A stretch of 5,618 nucleotides of DNA, taken from assembly GCA_022710245.1 (NCBI GenBank), contig JAKLHH010000582.1:1-5618 (forward strand), written 5' to 3'. The notes below the pieces were generated by a model. It was not told the DNA's origin. It saw only the letters and a list, made by a program, of their open reading frames with translations, and made no database searches. The stretch's first letter is position 1; every line of letters starts with the position of its first letter. Positions 5,297 through 5,618 of the stretch are shown piece by piece. The position numbers and the translations under genes were made by a program. This DNA is from Myxococcota bacterium. Its GTDB lineage: Bacteria; Myxococcota; Polyangia; GCA-2747355; JAKLHH01.

Positions 5297-5618
5297 ATGA
5301 AGCCTCATGCCTCGTGCTCGCTCGCGCTCGCGCTCGGAGCCGTGCTGCTCCTGTCGCTGGCGGCCTGCCACAACAACGATCCGATGCCACCCCACTACAC
5401 CTACCCGGAGGCGGGCAAGAAGTACGACGGGATCCTCTGGCCCAACTACGACCTCGGCTCGACCGCCGACCGGACCATCTACACCTACGACACCGGCACG
5501 CAGTACAAGGACGGCCAGGTGCAGCCCGCTGACGCCGCGCCCGACGGGCCGCCCGACTGCCCCGGCCCGGCCGCGGCCAAGTGCGCGAGCACCTGCGCCA
5601 CCGAGGAGCTCTGCACCG
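5297..5618 (+). CDS. Lipoprotein with Tyr/Asp-rich head and Cys-rich region (3' end outside window)
   Basis: The first 107 residues of a protein that continues past the window. The ATG at 5297 follows a strong GGAGGAGG ribosome site. A signal peptide (K2, then a Leu/Ala core) ends in lipobox LAAC with lipidated C24. Next comes a polar Tyr/Asp/Thr/Pro-rich stretch (HYTYPEAGKKYDGILWPNYD at 33-52, IYTYDTGTQY at 61-70), then a linker PADAAPDGPPD (77-87), then closely spaced cysteines C88, C96, C100 and C106 that probably start a disulfide-bonded module. Such acidic Ala/Pro/Gly linkers joined to Cys-rich modules are typical of secreted and surface lipoproteins of Myxococcota. No specific function can be assigned. 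It lies 41 bp downstream of the exported M14 hydrolase on the same strand and is probably co-expressed with it. Confidence 0.85.
   Translation, partial: MKPHASCSLALALGAVLLLSLAACHNNDPMPPHYTYPEAGKKYDGILWPNYDLGSTADRTIYTYDTGTQYKDGQVQPADAAPDGPPDCPGPAAAKCASTCATEELCT

Overview
The window is about 70% GC or higher by eye, with codon third positions that are overwhelmingly G or C. Envelope proteins dominate: two lipoproteins, two proteins with Sec-type signal peptides, and one lipoprotein with an Asp/Ala/Pro/Gly linker followed by a Cys-rich stretch. That linker style, and a MerR-type helix-turn-helix fused to a receiver domain, are common in Myxococcota and related former Deltaproteobacteria. I infer such a host, but no marker gene is present to prove it.

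Layout. At the left edge (1-140) there may be the tail of a plus-strand gene. Four genes then lie on the minus strand. Read in the direction of transcription (right to left) they are: a small RcsF-like lipoprotein (4068 to 3685), an exported aspartase with a 184-residue N-terminal extension (3266 to 1314), a 129-residue unknown protein 36 bp downstream of it (1277 to 888), and a MerR-HTH/receiver regulator with its own promoter (764 to 210). On the plus strand, diverging from the RcsF-like lipoprotein across 161 bp, come an exported M14-family zinc carboxypeptidase or deacylase (4230-5255) and, 41 bp later, a lipoprotein that runs off the window (5297-5618).

The least ordinary DNA is the 418-bp gap between the aspartase and the RcsF-like lipoprotein. 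It contains a 215-bp imperfect inverted-repeat element (3475-3689). Its 48-bp outer arms match at about 36 of 48 positions, including 20 of 22 at the tips. Further inner stems are nested around a GCA loop, and one arm supplies the lipoprotein's stop codon. This looks like a MITE-like or dispersed palindromic element, or a structured 3' UTR/RNA. The same gap also holds an 8-bp hairpin that pairs away the Shine-Dalgarno of the aspartase gene and displays GGA in its loop.

How the genes could work together: the exported M14 enzyme could release amino acids from peptides or N-acyl amino acids outside the cytoplasm, and the exported aspartase could turn free aspartate into fumarate and ammonia there. 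This is inference from localisation and neighbourhood; the two enzymes are in different transcription units. I found no defence system, CRISPR array, tRNA, rRNA or insertion-sequence transposase.
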